DNA of 64,000 bases from Chromobotia macracanthus (lineage: Eukaryota; Chordata; Actinopteri; Cypriniformes; Botiidae), in NCBI GenBank assembly GCA_036877525.1, contig JAZGTH010000115.1, forward strand, positions 426,501 to 490,500, in the 5' to 3' direction. Each line of letters starts with the position of its first letter. Position 1 is the stretch's first letter. Shown one piece after another: positions 52,001 to 64,000 of the stretch. The notes beneath the pieces are model-generated. The model made no database searches, was not told where the DNA came from, and was given only the letters and a program-made list of their open reading frames with translations. The position numbers were made by a program, and so were the translations under genes.

Positions 52001-55000
52001 ACCCAGTGTAAGGAGAAAATATGAGTGATATTATGACCAGTGGTTGAAAAATTAATGCGAGTTAATTTTGCAATTTGTCGTAGTAAAAGCTTCTTGGCTT
52101 TTCTATTTAAAATGTGCCTAATATGTCATACCAGAACATTTTAATTGATATTGTTTTAGATTATTTGAAAGTCATAAAGCCTAATAATATCTGGCAATAC
52201 TTTAATTATATGACCTTGATGCAGGAGTTTTTGACAGACAACTGGCATCTTAATTGAACATTTTCATTGGTTTTAAATCACAGTTCCACATCCAGGAAAT
52301 AAACATAATCCCTTAGTGACGATACTTGAAATAAAAGTAAATTTTCTGTTTTATGCCAAGCACAGTAGTTACTTTTTTAGTAGTGCAATTTTCCATTGTC
52401 TCAGTGCACCAAAGCAACATGCTATACAACAGAAACCTTCCAATATCCATAGTGTCACCAAAAGTAATGACTTTTAGAAGTTGTGAATATAAGAGATACT
52501 TTCCTTTGATTTCCTCAGGCAATTGTGTAGCAAACTGCAAGACTCAATGATATATATTAAAAGAAGAGCTCTGTAGATACATTCTTATCTTTAAAGGTCC
52601 TTAAGGCCAGTTTATCTTCAGATACTTTATCAGGCACCAAGATGAACATGGGTTTTATGAAGGTTCTCTAAGACAACTGTGCACAATGCAGACTAATTGC
52701 CTTTGGTGCACAGGTCAAGCCATTGTAGAATGACTGGAAGCGGCCCAAGGGTATTTGAAGAGAAATAGGGGAATAATTTCCCTGTGCACTCTGCTGTGGT
52801 GTCCAGAGACCTGTTACTGACTGATCCAGGTGGAGAAAAGTAATAACCCTCTAGGTGTGTTTGCTTCTGGGTCTGGCTCATGTGAAATTGAAGGGAGGAA
52901 GAACATTGATCCATGCAGGAATGAAATGACCTCCAAAACAAATGTCAGAATAAGTCTTAACCCTTGAACCTCTGCTCAAAAGCAGCTTTTACTGGGCTTT
53001 GTGCTCACCAGAGACATTTGTCCAAACACTGTCTGTAAAGAATGTGCACGCAGTACGATGTTTCAACTCTAGGGGCTTTGGTTGAGCTCAATATGTAATC
53101 CACAGTACGAGCACAGTCGATGTTTAGCCATCTACTCTAAACATCACATGTCTGTCTTTCAGCCTTTTGGTCTCCTGAGTCTAGACATTGGACATGTGGA
53201 AAATTTTTCCTTCCTGCCAGCAACCTTTCTCAGATAAGGACATGAGCTTCAGAAGGAGGCCTGATACATCCACCACCTCTTTCATCCACTTTGGTCATCT
53301 GCCTCTCTTAACTCAGACTGTGTTGACTCTAGGGCCACAGTATGGAACAGAGAAGGCGTGGAAATTCAAAAATGATTTCTGGCGACCAGTGGACGTGCCT
53401 TTGCTGGACCATCTGTCGATCAGGGTAGCACTCAAGATCTCGGCTAGAGTTTTTTTTATGTATTATGTTTTAGTGTTTTTTTCTTCCATTGCTCTTTTTA
53501 AATTATGTTTCGGTTCTGATGGATGTGATAGTGAAGTGTACAAATGCAGCACAGTGACACTCCCATGCATGAACAACTCCATTTCCAAAACATCAGAGTC
53601 TTGGCGTGTGCTTATCTTCTATATAAGCTTTGGGAGGTTTCAGAGAGGCAACATTATCATCAAACATCTTTGCTTGAGAACCGTGTTTCAGGCCACTGAA
53701 GGTACAGCTTTGTAATGATGAGTGTTGTATCAGCAGGCCGCAGATGTTGGTCCTGCAGGGTGTCAGCGACCAGATAATCAAACCTCTTATAGCTGCCATA
53801 AAGGAGGACAACGTGGTGAGTTTAAATCTAAATTTCTTTAATCATCCCGGTGGCACTGGGCTTAGCTTGCGCTGCATTAACCTGCCAGTTGGCCACTTTG
53901 ATAAAGAACAAGATAAAGAACTCTGTGGGGAGTTGCAGTCCTCTAATGGGGTCTTTTGGAGTAACCTTCCACGTCCAACCATGGGAGCGAAAAACACATT
54001 CTCATAATCATTAATGTGGGACTTTTCAAATGTAAATTCAAGACTGAAAAATGTGTTTCATAAAGTGTTAGCTCATTTAGGTCGTTACACGGGTGGGAAA
54101 CAGTATTTCTGAGCACATTAAGAGCACAGTGGACCTGGCCGTCCTGTTGTTTGTTCATTCGGCTAATGTTCCCACTCATTGTACCTCAACAGAGCTAGAG
54201 AGAGAAAGTAGCAGTGCTCTGTTGCTGCACTTTTCAATTAATCCATTAGCAGTCGACCAAAAAGATGGCTAGAAAGACTGTTCTAAGAAACAGACAGGGT
54301 AAATGAGATTATATGAAAGGCGTAAAATGTTTTCTGCTTTAGAAGTGGATAAGATGAAAAAGTTGAACATTGTTCACATTATTGGGCTGATCAGAGCAGT
54401 TATCAACTCTTAAATTTGATTATTAAAATGTCCTTATTTAATGCACATGCACTGTTTCCACTGACATTTACCAATATTATAACAGCTTTGCATTTATATC
54501 AGACAATCACTGCCCTCCCCTGAATGTATCATTGCTGTTGAGCAGTGTTAACTTTTATGAGAAATTTACAAATATTTTTGAGGAAACACTAACTCTGTTG
54601 CCTGCTTGTACAAAACCCTCCTGGTTCAGGGTTATATTGGTATATTTTTAGAATTTTTGTATTCCTAGTGCAATGGAGGCTAGCAAGTCTGTGGTTCAGA
54701 GCTGGAGCGGCAACACTCAAGCGGAGACCAGCTGCTGCGTCTGATATACTCAAAGAAAGGTGTTGAAGTTGAGAGATAGAGACAGAATCTCCTCTGCATA
54801 ATTAACTCCCAGCACAGTTCAGGCACCTCTGTTGTCCCGCACAGCACTGCTCTCTCTCGGTGACCTGCACGCCACGTCGCTCTTGCATTATTACACTCCA
54901 GGGGAACTACAGCTGACCCAGCATCCGTGCTGCTGACATGTGCTGCCAGATTACAGCATGCAACATCACTTGAATTAGGTACAGTGAATATCCTAACAGT

Positions 55001-56429
55001 CCAACATGGTCCGACATGTCTGAGGCTGGGAGCACAGGAGCATGACTCGCATGCCTGCATGTGTTCATAAGAAAATCCAATTACATGTGTATGTTTGTGT
55101 GTATCTATAGGTGTTTACTGTATGTGTCTAGGGGTGTAAATGCCACTAGGTCTGAGTGTTATGTGTCAGACGTAGCTGGTTAAGACAGTACTCCACATGT
55201 CAAGACTGACAGAACAAGGATCCCTGTAACAACACTGAGAGACAATAAAGTAACTTCACCCAGTGATTGCTAACCATAGCGATTCCCATCAAAGTATACT
55301 TGTATCCCTGAGGTTCTTTTCCAATTTTGCTTGGTACAAGCTATAAAACACAAATTACAGCTTAAAAGTAACATGATAGGGCTGTTGAATTACGATATAG
55401 CACAGCTATATCAGTGCACAGCATGGCTAATCATTAATGTAGCATTTAATAATTATGTCAAATATTGTATAAATTATTATACAATTAAATAAAAACATAA
55501 AACATTGACATATTGTCAATATATTCACATCTGAAGGCATGTGCTGTATTGCTTTAAAAACGTGCTTTAAAAATTATGAACAAAAATTATATATTTTAAG
55601 GGGACCTCTTTTAATTAGAATGCTAAATAAAATTGAGCTACATGGTAGGCTAGAAGAAACATGTCTCTGGTTAGATAAAGTTTTGCATTGCAGAGCTGCT
55701 TTCATAGAAATAAAAGTTTTCCTTCCACACCTTCCACAAACCTAAAACCACAATTTAACTTAAGATCCAGTGTTTGTTGAGCATGTGCTAAAGAAAAAGT
55801 GAGGCACATTTTCAGCAGAGCACATGTGTGTTTGCCCTTTGGGGCAGCAGGTGGCCTCTCCCAACAGATGAATTAGTCTGGACGTGGATTTGGTATATCA
55901 CATTGCTGGAGCAGGTGTAATCACTCTGTGCCCGTGTGCTGCCATGCAAAGAGACATTGGGAGGACCTCTGTTACAGGGAGAGATAAAGTAAAATACGAT
56001 AGATTTTACTGCCAAATGGATGAGAAAGAGAAACAGGCAAAGATTGAAACGTGAAGACTCTAAGGACAGCTCAGTTATCCACCCATCAATCAGCTGGGCT
56101 CTGATTGGTTGTGTAGACAGGCCAGGAGTGATACTTTGTATTGGATCAATGTTCCAGTGGTCTCTCTCCCTCTGCCTCAAGCAACTAACCCACCCACCAG
56201 TTCTCTCACAGTGTGTCAGATGAGGGCTCCATGTGATTAACAGGTTATTCCAGTAACTGTGGAAGTCTGCTCCTTTACACCAGATGGAAAGAAAGCTTCT
56301 TCTTATTTCATTTTACTATACATACTATAGTCCAATGGCTATCAATAAAGGATTTAAACTTGTGGTTTAAATTATAGTTACAGCGGTTTAAATTGTATGT
56401 GGTATCTGATGTCCCCATAAGGGTTTTAT

Positions 56430-56451
56430 TTATATATATATATTTTTTTTT
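56430..56451 (+). repeat. TA repeat followed by T run
   Basis: Roughly six TA units run directly into nine T bases, an ordinary low-complexity tract. Confidence 0.8.
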
Positions 56452-58607
56452 CACAATTTTTAACATTTAAAAAGATTATGACTTTGTTTCAAAACCTAGT
56501 GGCTTTCTACGTCCATGTAATTTAAAATTATTTTAGGCATGGGTCCAATAGAAAGGCTGTTTTGACCAGTAGACAGTAAATTATGCTGCCTTCTAATATA
56601 CTGTACTGTGTACTGTGACCATAAATAGAGTAGCTGTCTTTATATAAGTCACTTATTAGGTTCCATTGCAGATACTGGCTTAAAAGGTGCCTATGTAGCT
56701 GTAGTAAGTGAGGCAGCTCATTACTTTCTGGAACAGAGCTATTATCTATCTAATCAGAGTGTTTTAAATAATGTAGAAGTCCAGGTATGATGTCACAGTA
56801 GGTTTTCTTGTTCATTCTACACAGATACTTGCTTACTGATTATGTATGTTTCAGAAAACTTGCCTCATCCGCGTTGTGTTTTGTGCTGCACCTAATGTAT
56901 AAATATAGAAGTGTTACATAATGTAACAGACAGAGCTTCTAATGTACTGTAGAAGAGAATATTCAATCATTCCTGCAATCATTGACACCATTGTCAGATT
57001 AGTGAGTTACATTGTGTCATTGGGTGCATTTCTGTAATCTTATCTTTTTTTTTTTACCACAGAACATGAGTATAAATTAAATGTGAATCACACTCCTGTT
57101 CACATTTAAAAACCCATTGAATTTTAAATAGACATTTAATACTTCATACTGCATAAGAAATGCTTCATGCTTCTATTCACTCTGATGTCCATATTAAAAA
57201 AAAGACAATTCCATAAGTGAGATGACTAATCTTAACTAACTAAATGTTTTGGCACATCTAAAATGCTTTGTATTTCTACAAGAGAAAACTGTCTTAACAC
57301 AAATATTGGCTCTACTGTGGACACCAACTGGAATATTCTACTTGGATGACAAACACTCCCTCGTCCGCTTCTTAAGTTATACACGCTCCAGCGATGACAG
57401 ATTTCAAAACATCAGCCTCTGTCTGCTCCCTTTTTACATCACAGGAGAAACATGAGTGCTTTTAAGCTTTAATAATATGCTGTGTGCCACATTTGATCAT
57501 GGCTTCAATTCTATATGGCCTTGGGCCTTTTGTTCCCCTCTCTCTCTTCTATCTATCCATCCATCCATACTTCTATGTTTCTGTCTGACCACGTATCCTT
57601 GATTCTTGTGACCTGGCCTTACTGTAATCACAAATTGTGAAGAGATTTCATGTCTTTATACATTAGTCATTGCCGAAGCTTTTAGTCACAAGGTTGTGAC
57701 TCATCCAAGATGGTTTTGTCAGTACCAGCTTGAAAACCCTTAAAGACAGCTGCCAGCAGCCCCAGTGTGAGGCTTCAAAGAGGGATCCATCATTTTCCAT
57801 CACCCCCTTACAGACATCTGATGTATGGTTATGGAAATACAAGAAAAACATATATAACATGTTCATGTATGGACTTCATATATAAAAATCCCACATGCAT
57901 CATATTATTCACAATACTGCAAATTTGTTTTAATATATGTAATAAACACTTAAATTCCTAGCTGAATAACAAATACAGTATATGGATACATATGTAAACC
58001 ATAACTTTATATATAGATACTGTATGGCCATTTATGAGATCTCTGTAGGCCATTAGCATTAGAGGTCAATCTTTCATACAGTATTGTAAAGCTATTTGTA
58101 ACCCATAAGTGACATGCTGAAAGACAATCAAGTCTCTGTGATTTTGATCAAGATTCAGTTATAGGTTAAAATGATGCAGTCTGTGATCATTTTGATGAAA
58201 GACATTTAGATGTCATTTGAATATAAAATCATGCTAGAGATTTTGTCTTGGTTTATTATATATGAAGACAAGGAATATGCTAGTAAGTGTGACTTATAAC
58301 TTACACTAGTTTGTTGTAAGATCAGTAAACTAGCTCTACATGTATTCACTGTCTATGATTTTATACGCATATAGATTTTGTTCTCTGTTGCTATTTATTT
58401 ATTTTGTGACATTCAAATATATTGCAGGACATATTTTACCTTATTGCATTTCATTAATATTTTATCACATTATATATGACCTTAGTAAACAAGTGGCCTG
58501 ATGTAGCTAAAATGCAGATGCTATTCAAAACTCCTGAAGAGCTATTTGCTTTATGCAGGCTCTTTATGTTGTCAAGGGCCACTTCAGTAAAGCGTGTCCT
58601 TACATAT

Positions 58608-58645
58608 CCATATACACTTGTTATTTCCATATACACTTGTTATTT
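58608..58645 (+). repeat. Perfect 19-bp tandem duplication
   Basis: The unit 'ccatatacacttgttattt' occurs twice without a mismatch (58608-58626 and 58627-58645), indicating a recent duplication. Confidence 0.95.
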
Positions 58646-59674
58646 CTTTCTTTTGACATAGGGAAAGTCAATGAGGCATTTTTGTCCTTAAATAAAGTTG
58701 AGAATAGCCCAGGGGACCAGAATGTAACAATATTAGCCAAACAAACAAAAGTTAGGACCGTAGCAAAAATAAGTCACAGTACAACAACGTTAATAGAAAT
58801 CAAACATTTCCAACAATATTGGATTTCAGAAAACAATCAACCACTAACCATAACACAACAGCAATTGACAAAACAATGCCATTTGTCAATGACAATGTCA
58901 ACAAGCATATCTGCAAACACAGAAAGGAAACGGCTGCAAAATGAGCACTGAAGCAACTCCACTTTCTCCTATTGGAGGGGCTCTGTGGTACTGCACTGTG
59001 GACCTGGTTGCATTTCAAATGGAAAAACAGAAACCTCTCTTTATTTAGACGTTGTCAACTTTTGTTTGCTTCCTTAATGCTGTAATTTCGCACCCCCTGA
59101 GGCCACCAGAATTCAAAATAACACATTATATAATATAATATATCTTCATTTGATGACAGGCGATTAGAGGGGTTAGTTGTCTTGCTGCTGCTTTGAAACC
59201 AACAGAGGCTAAAAGGCAAAAGGCTTGACATTTGATATGATGCTCATAAGTGTTCCTCCGCAATTAACTTGTATCATAGCTGCAGGTGGTTCGGAAATGT
59301 GCCTCTTAACATCCATAACAATGATATCAGTCGACTTGTAATCAGTAATCAGGCCAAATTGTCACACTAATCAATGCAATACGGAAGCATGAAGAACTGT
59401 GATTGCGTGTAAGGGTTTAAGCAGACTGGTTTGTAAGCATGGAGTGCCTCCTGTTATTCTGCTCATTCACCCTGAGACAGCTGTTAACCCAACACTGCTG
59501 CAATGAGTGTGTTTTGTGTCATGCTGAATAGGGTTGCATATCTTGACTATCTTGTTCGGTACAGGAAAGTGAATAAGAAACCTTGATTATGATGAATCAT
59601 AGTATGGCACTTTTATAAACCAGGCTTTAAGAGAGAAGGAGGGAGAGAGAGTAAATAAAATAACCCTATTTATT

Positions 59675-59800
59675 ACCCAGCGTTTTGGAATGCTCGATTC
59701 TGATTGGTAGTTTGAAGCATTCTGTTGTCAAATGCTTTCGCACAATGACCGCTAGTCTGTATATTTTATTGTTGCCCTTGGCAACCAGTCTCCTACGCTG
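59675..59800 (+). mobile_element. Probable DNA-repeat fragment
   Basis: The order 'acccagcgttttggaatg', 'ctcgattctgattggt', 'gaagcattctg', 'caatgaccgctagtctgtat' and 'ttggcaaccagtctcc' matches my memory of a widespread cyprinid-type DNA repeat. A similar segment is seen at 19.85 kb, and an inverted one at 23.57 kb. No termini are visible, so this is an internal fragment at most, and the family name is not known to me. Confidence 0.45.
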
Positions 59801-60303
59801 TTCCAGTTTCAAGTTTCTAGTAGCACTTCACAATCTCTTTCTTTTCACATAATAAAATGATGTGAGTGGCCAATTAATGTGTCCATACCAGGATAAACAT
59901 GTCTGTGATGATACGTATTTTCAGGGCTCAAAGGTCAAGCTACAAAGAAAATGAAACATTTTTTCACAACTGTTCAAAAGTTTAACAGTTGTTTATCAGT
60001 TATTTAAGTTGCAGGCAATGTGGCAGTGAAATGTTAATAGGTTTTTGTTAATAGGGTGTATGAGCTGTGGTCAGACAAAGAAACTCAAATGTTAACTCAG
60101 TAGTTTGGGCCTTAATAAAACAAAAGTAGCTTACTAGCAAAGCTGATCAATCGAGAAATTTGATAAAATAAAATGATGTCATGTTGGCTTTAAATTTGCC
60201 AGAGCAAAACTAGTAATTTACCTCAGGTGATACTTTTAAAGACATCAGGTAAAATCACCTGCTTTCAAGAGACTTCATTTAAAAACTTTATTAAATTTAA
60301 ATT

Positions 60304-60351
60304 CATCACATTGTAAGGATGAATTACATTCATTACATTGTAAGGATGAAT
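60304..60351 (+). repeat. 21-bp direct repeat with 6-bp gap
   Basis: Two 21-bp copies (60304-60324 and 60331-60351), each containing 'acattgtaaggatgaat', differ at one position and are separated by six bases that themselves resemble the unit start. This is likely a local duplication. Confidence 0.85.
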
Positions 60352-61640
60352 ATTGATTAAGATGTCATTTTTATGTGTTTTAGATAAAAATAGCATTTTA
60401 ACTCAAATGGATTTCACATGCTGACACAGTGATGACCCCTGATTTAATTTAAACTCTAATCAATATTTAATGTCTATTAATTTATTTATAGGGTCCTGAC
60501 CCACTGTTGGGTTTTATTTTACTTTAATAACCATACACTATCCCCTACTTATAGGCTACATCTTTGTTGGACTCCTGTTTAATAGACACTGCCATTAAGT
60601 ACTGTATGAGGGCAGCGGTGTGTTTCCATGACCACCACTTCCTGTTATTGTCACCTTTGTACTGCACTCAGGTCAGCCCCTGATCTGCACACTAGCACTT
60701 TACTCAGGGAGAAGAGAAGATCGTGCCAGGGTGTCGTATTGTCCACAACACAGTGTCCAGCCAAACTGCATTGGCATTTGGCTAATGCCTCGAGCTTGAG
60801 GTTCTCATGTGTCTGAGATTCATTGATGAGCACAGAGGACTGCTTCCCGAGCTTAGCCTTGGAACATGGCCATATGCTGGTGACGCAGAGCCAATTCATT
60901 AAAGACTGGCCATCTGCCCTGTGTTTAGTGCACTGAGCACACCTGTATTGCTCTGAAAAAGTCTGTGCCTTAGGAAGAAGGACAGTCTGGACAAGGGATG
61001 GAGCCACAGTCACTTTACAGTTGCTCATAGTTCACTTACACTGATTATCTGAGAGTATTACTCAGACGTTTTATGCCACTATAGTTTCTCATAATGGAAC
61101 CACATTTCTGCTGCATAAGCATGAGTCAAATGATGATATGATGCAAGTTGCAGTGGATTGATGAAGACACAATAATAATGTTGACGCTAATATTTCTTTT
61201 TCCATTCAATTGCATGTCAGCAACAATTTACCATGTATTAAAAGATTAGTTAATTATTACCAGGCAAAATTAAGGACAGGATTTTAAAATCTTGTTAGAA
61301 AGACAATGGTCAATAATACACATTTAGAAAATTAAAAGGAGAAAATTAAAATGGAGAAGGCAAATGTGACTACGACTGAAGATTTGTAACAATAAAATAA
61401 TTATAATTATGCAATATTCCTTTTACATAAATAAACAGAAGTTTAGTAATATGTTTATCTGTTCTTTTTTCTATTCAAAATTTCAAAGAATCATAGTCCT
61501 CACAACTGTATAAAAATTGTTTAAACATGATGTCATGTTTACATCTTGTGCAAGGTGTTCATGAACCCTCATAGTGCTCCACTCTTCTTACATAATAGAA
61601 TATTTTAACTCCAAAGTTCTTTTCTATTCATTTACTTATT

Positions 61641-61713
61641 CAATTTCAATTCAGTTTGTTTATTTGTCACATACACAGTTATACGTTGGATACAACCTGC
61701 AGTGAAACGGTTA
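61641..61713 (+). mobile_element. Possible interspersed-repeat fragment
   Basis: The words 'tttatttgtcacatacacag', 'ttatac' and 'acctgcagtgaaacggttag' follow the order of a short fish repeat that I remember as 'tttattgtcacatacacag ... catgcagtgaaatg'. The match is brief, no termini are visible, and the assignment rests on memory. Confidence 0.4.
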
Positions 61714-64000
61714 GATTACTGCCCTGTGGCCTGAGGTCAAGAGTTTCCTAGGTGTCTGTGCACTGATTGCCACGGAGTCAACCAATGGGAAAGCAGTATC
61801 CTAAATCCCTTTCTGATTTCTGAGCATTCATGACTAAACGTAAATGCTTTCTGTTGTTACAGTTAAAGTAGTTTCTACTGCTATTAACAAGTATATTGAG
61901 TATTATTTATTTTTGTGTAATTTTGGCTGAATAGTAGCAGACTCGTCTGACTGTTTATTTATACAAATTTGCATGAAACACATTTTGAATTACATAAACC
62001 GATTGCATAGACCGATATATTTACTGCCTTGTTTATTTATGCATTTTACTATTTTACTTTTTCTCTGTAAATTTGAATATATGCTGAAACGTGTATGTTA
62101 AATATGTTATTTCTCATTTCTGTTTAATTAAAGATAGACATTGTGTCTATATTTGTGAAGCATAGACACTGTAGAATTGTATTTAGTTCATGGTTATTTA
62201 CTTTAACTTACCATTTGAATGTGTTTTTTCCCTTCTTTTCCAGACAACACACACCACCTTTGAATGCAAAATATGAAGAATATTAAAGGCCTTAAGAACC
62301 CATGGTGATGGCTACTTAACCTGAATCAATAAACATGATTCAAGGATGATGATAATTCAAGACCCGTCCAAATCCTGATCATCCTTTCAGGGTTTAGTTT
62401 ACAATAATGCCAGGTGACTGTACATTATCCCTTACATCTATGTTTGATATTGCTGGGAGTGTTTCAACAATTCATTGCTCTGTAAAGTGAGATACTAAGT
62501 AAAGCACAGGGCTATTTTACTCATAAAGCCAAATGCAATGTGCAGTTGTCAGGTTCATCTGAAGAATGGATGTGACCAGCACTGGCTCCTGTAGTTAGTA
62601 ATTGCATTTCACTCTAAATGATATTTACAGGGACTGCCCGTAAGTACTCAGCACCACAGCAACAAATGCTGGAGGGAACTGTGATACATTTGACCACAAA
62701 GGTGTATTTTATTTCCAGATCAATTATGAATTAATTTTGGGAAAATACAATTCGTTCCAGAGCCAAACAGACCTGTCTGCTGGCCAAATAAATGTTTAAA
62801 CAGTTGCTGACTGAACTAAAAAAAGTGACTAATATTTACAAAGTTAACTATTTCATAATTTTTTCACGACTTGGGTGAATGGGAAAAGGTTTAAATATTT
62901 ATAACGATTGTTTGCCTCAGTGATTTATAGATAAAATGTTACAAACCCTGTTGATTTTCCAGCTTGTATAGTGCCTCATAAGAGCTGCAAAATGAATGTA
63001 TTAAATGTTATTAACTGCAAATTCGATGTTAATAGTTAATAGTTGTGTGCAAATGTTTCATATTGTTTTCTTTCTCATTCTAAGGGGAATTTGTACCTAT
63101 CTACACCTACAATCTGTTGTACATTTTGTAACTTCACCTCTGCAGTGGCCTTAGATTACCTTTACTGGTGCAAGGCAGGTTTCGTAAAGTTGTGGTGAGC
63201 TGTTAAACTTTTCAGCCTATCATTTCTCATTGAGACAGCTCCCTGCCTTCTCACTATCTAATTGATGCGTGGGTGAGCGACAACTTACAGTAGAGACTTC
63301 GACAGACAGTCCTTCAAGAGGAATACCAAGGAAGGCTAATCAATATCGATAGCTACAGACTCAAATTAGAGGAGCTGATGGTATGAACTAACTGCTTAGC
63401 AGTCTGGGCATGTCTGGTACTGCTGGATTGGTAACATTGAGATTTTTAATAGCCGGCAGTCAATATGTGCTGCCTGAAAACCATGTAGAGTTTGATATTG
63501 GACGGATGTGATCAAAACCAAAAGTACCATATGCAGTGCTGTGGCAATCAAATTCTCTTTTCTTCAGGGGAGCCATTTACCCTGAACAGAAATCTGTCTG
63601 CATTGCATTACAGATGTGGAATGTTTATCCAGTCTTCTCCATGAGAGCAGCAAACGGGTGGCTACAGCTAATGGACTTGGATTTGGCATCATCTGTTAAA
63701 AACTGTTATCTAACACATTTTTGACACAGTTTGGAAGGAGGGGATTAGAACAGCTTAATAAGAGATCACCAAGATGTGAGTTCAGAAACTGTACTGGAAA
63801 TGTTACTTTTCAACTATGGCAAACTATAAAATTTGGAAATCTGGGCAATCAGTTCCAGTATTGAATGCCTAAGAGTCATTTTAATAAATGACATGGTGTT
63901 CCGTTGTTAATTGCTGTACTGTACCTTCTAGCAGTGACTTTTTGAGATAATACCTGTAAAAAGCTGGCTTCTTGACTGGTGCATGCACAACCCCCAGTCC

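Larger units (their letters stand above)
52001..59674. other. Gene-free DNA with GC-richer frames
   Basis: No gene is supported. A 175-codon frame at 53188-53715 (+), the longest in the window, and a 126-codon frame at 54680-55060 (-) lie in the least AT-rich part of the window. Neither translation shows a domain I recognise. The 132-codon frame at 58553-58951 (+) is Thr/Gln-rich and overlaps a 19-bp duplication. Otherwise the stretch is AT-rich unique DNA. Confidence 0.45.
59801..64000. other. Gene-free DNA to the window end
   Basis: No gene is supported. Opposing frames of 62 and 125 codons overlap at 60.63-61.03 kb in a less AT-rich segment, without a recognisable product. The segment 63.15-63.42 kb is complex and repeat-free. 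A separated direct repeat (60.3 kb) and a short repeat fragment (61.64 kb) are annotated separately. The window ends within ordinary unique sequence. Confidence 0.45.

Noticed and set aside
58553..58951. 132-codon Thr/Gln-rich frame
   Set aside because: It starts over a 19-bp tandem duplication and its composition follows the A-rich DNA. No recognised family.
1..64000. CRISPR array, operon, prophage or other bacterial-type system
   Set aside because: No spaced identical repeats, no dense gene layout and no ribosome-binding sites. The SINEs and MITEs point to a vertebrate nuclear genome.
1..64000. Endogenous retrovirus or LINE open reading frame
   Set aside because: No reverse transcriptase, gag or integrase-like motif could be seen in any of the longer frames, and no long terminal repeats were noticed.

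Overview
The window looks like non-coding DNA from a vertebrate nuclear genome, most likely a teleost fish and probably an otophysan or cyprinid-like one. The evidence is AT-rich, CpG-poor sequence, no dense long reading frames on either strand, and remnants of fish-type interspersed repeats. The repeats include tRNA-derived SINEs whose tails contain a form of 'ggataaaagcgtctgc', short inverted-repeat DNA transposons of kinds common in carp-like fish, and a hAT-like derivative. The taxonomic call rests on remembered repeat families, not on a search.

I recognise no protein-coding gene. The longest stop-free frames (175, 152, 147, 132 and 126 codons) show no domain, signal peptide or exon structure that I can name, so none is annotated as a CDS. 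The window is best read as part of a gene desert or a very large intron.

Layout: 1-6.4 kb is unique AT-rich DNA ending in an L2-type SINE/LINE tail. From 6.4 to 16.7 kb lies most of the recognisable mobile DNA: three copies of a short inverted-repeat element (7.25, 11.3 and 15.7 kb), a second MITE (14.0 kb), a SINE (14.35 kb) and a 676-bp hAT-like element with a 6-bp flanking duplication (16.06 kb). From 16.7 to 30.9 kb the sequence is nearly repeat-free and holds several segments that read like candidate conserved non-coding elements. From 30.9 to 38.1 kb there is a 22-bp minisatellite, a second SINE, a cyprinid-type MITE (35.1 kb) and the most complete copy of the four-copy family (37.8 kb). 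From 38.1 to 64 kb the DNA is mostly unique, with two striking small hairpins (38.7 and 41.9 kb), a relatively CpG-rich block (54.7-55.05 kb), and two weakly supported repeat fragments (59.7 and 61.6 kb).

No genes act together here. The likely functional content, if any, is cis-regulatory, and it cannot be proved from one sequence. The best-supported structural observations are the four-copy inverted-repeat family, the hAT-like derivative with its duplication, the minisatellite with a decay gradient, and the perfect 18-bp hairpin.
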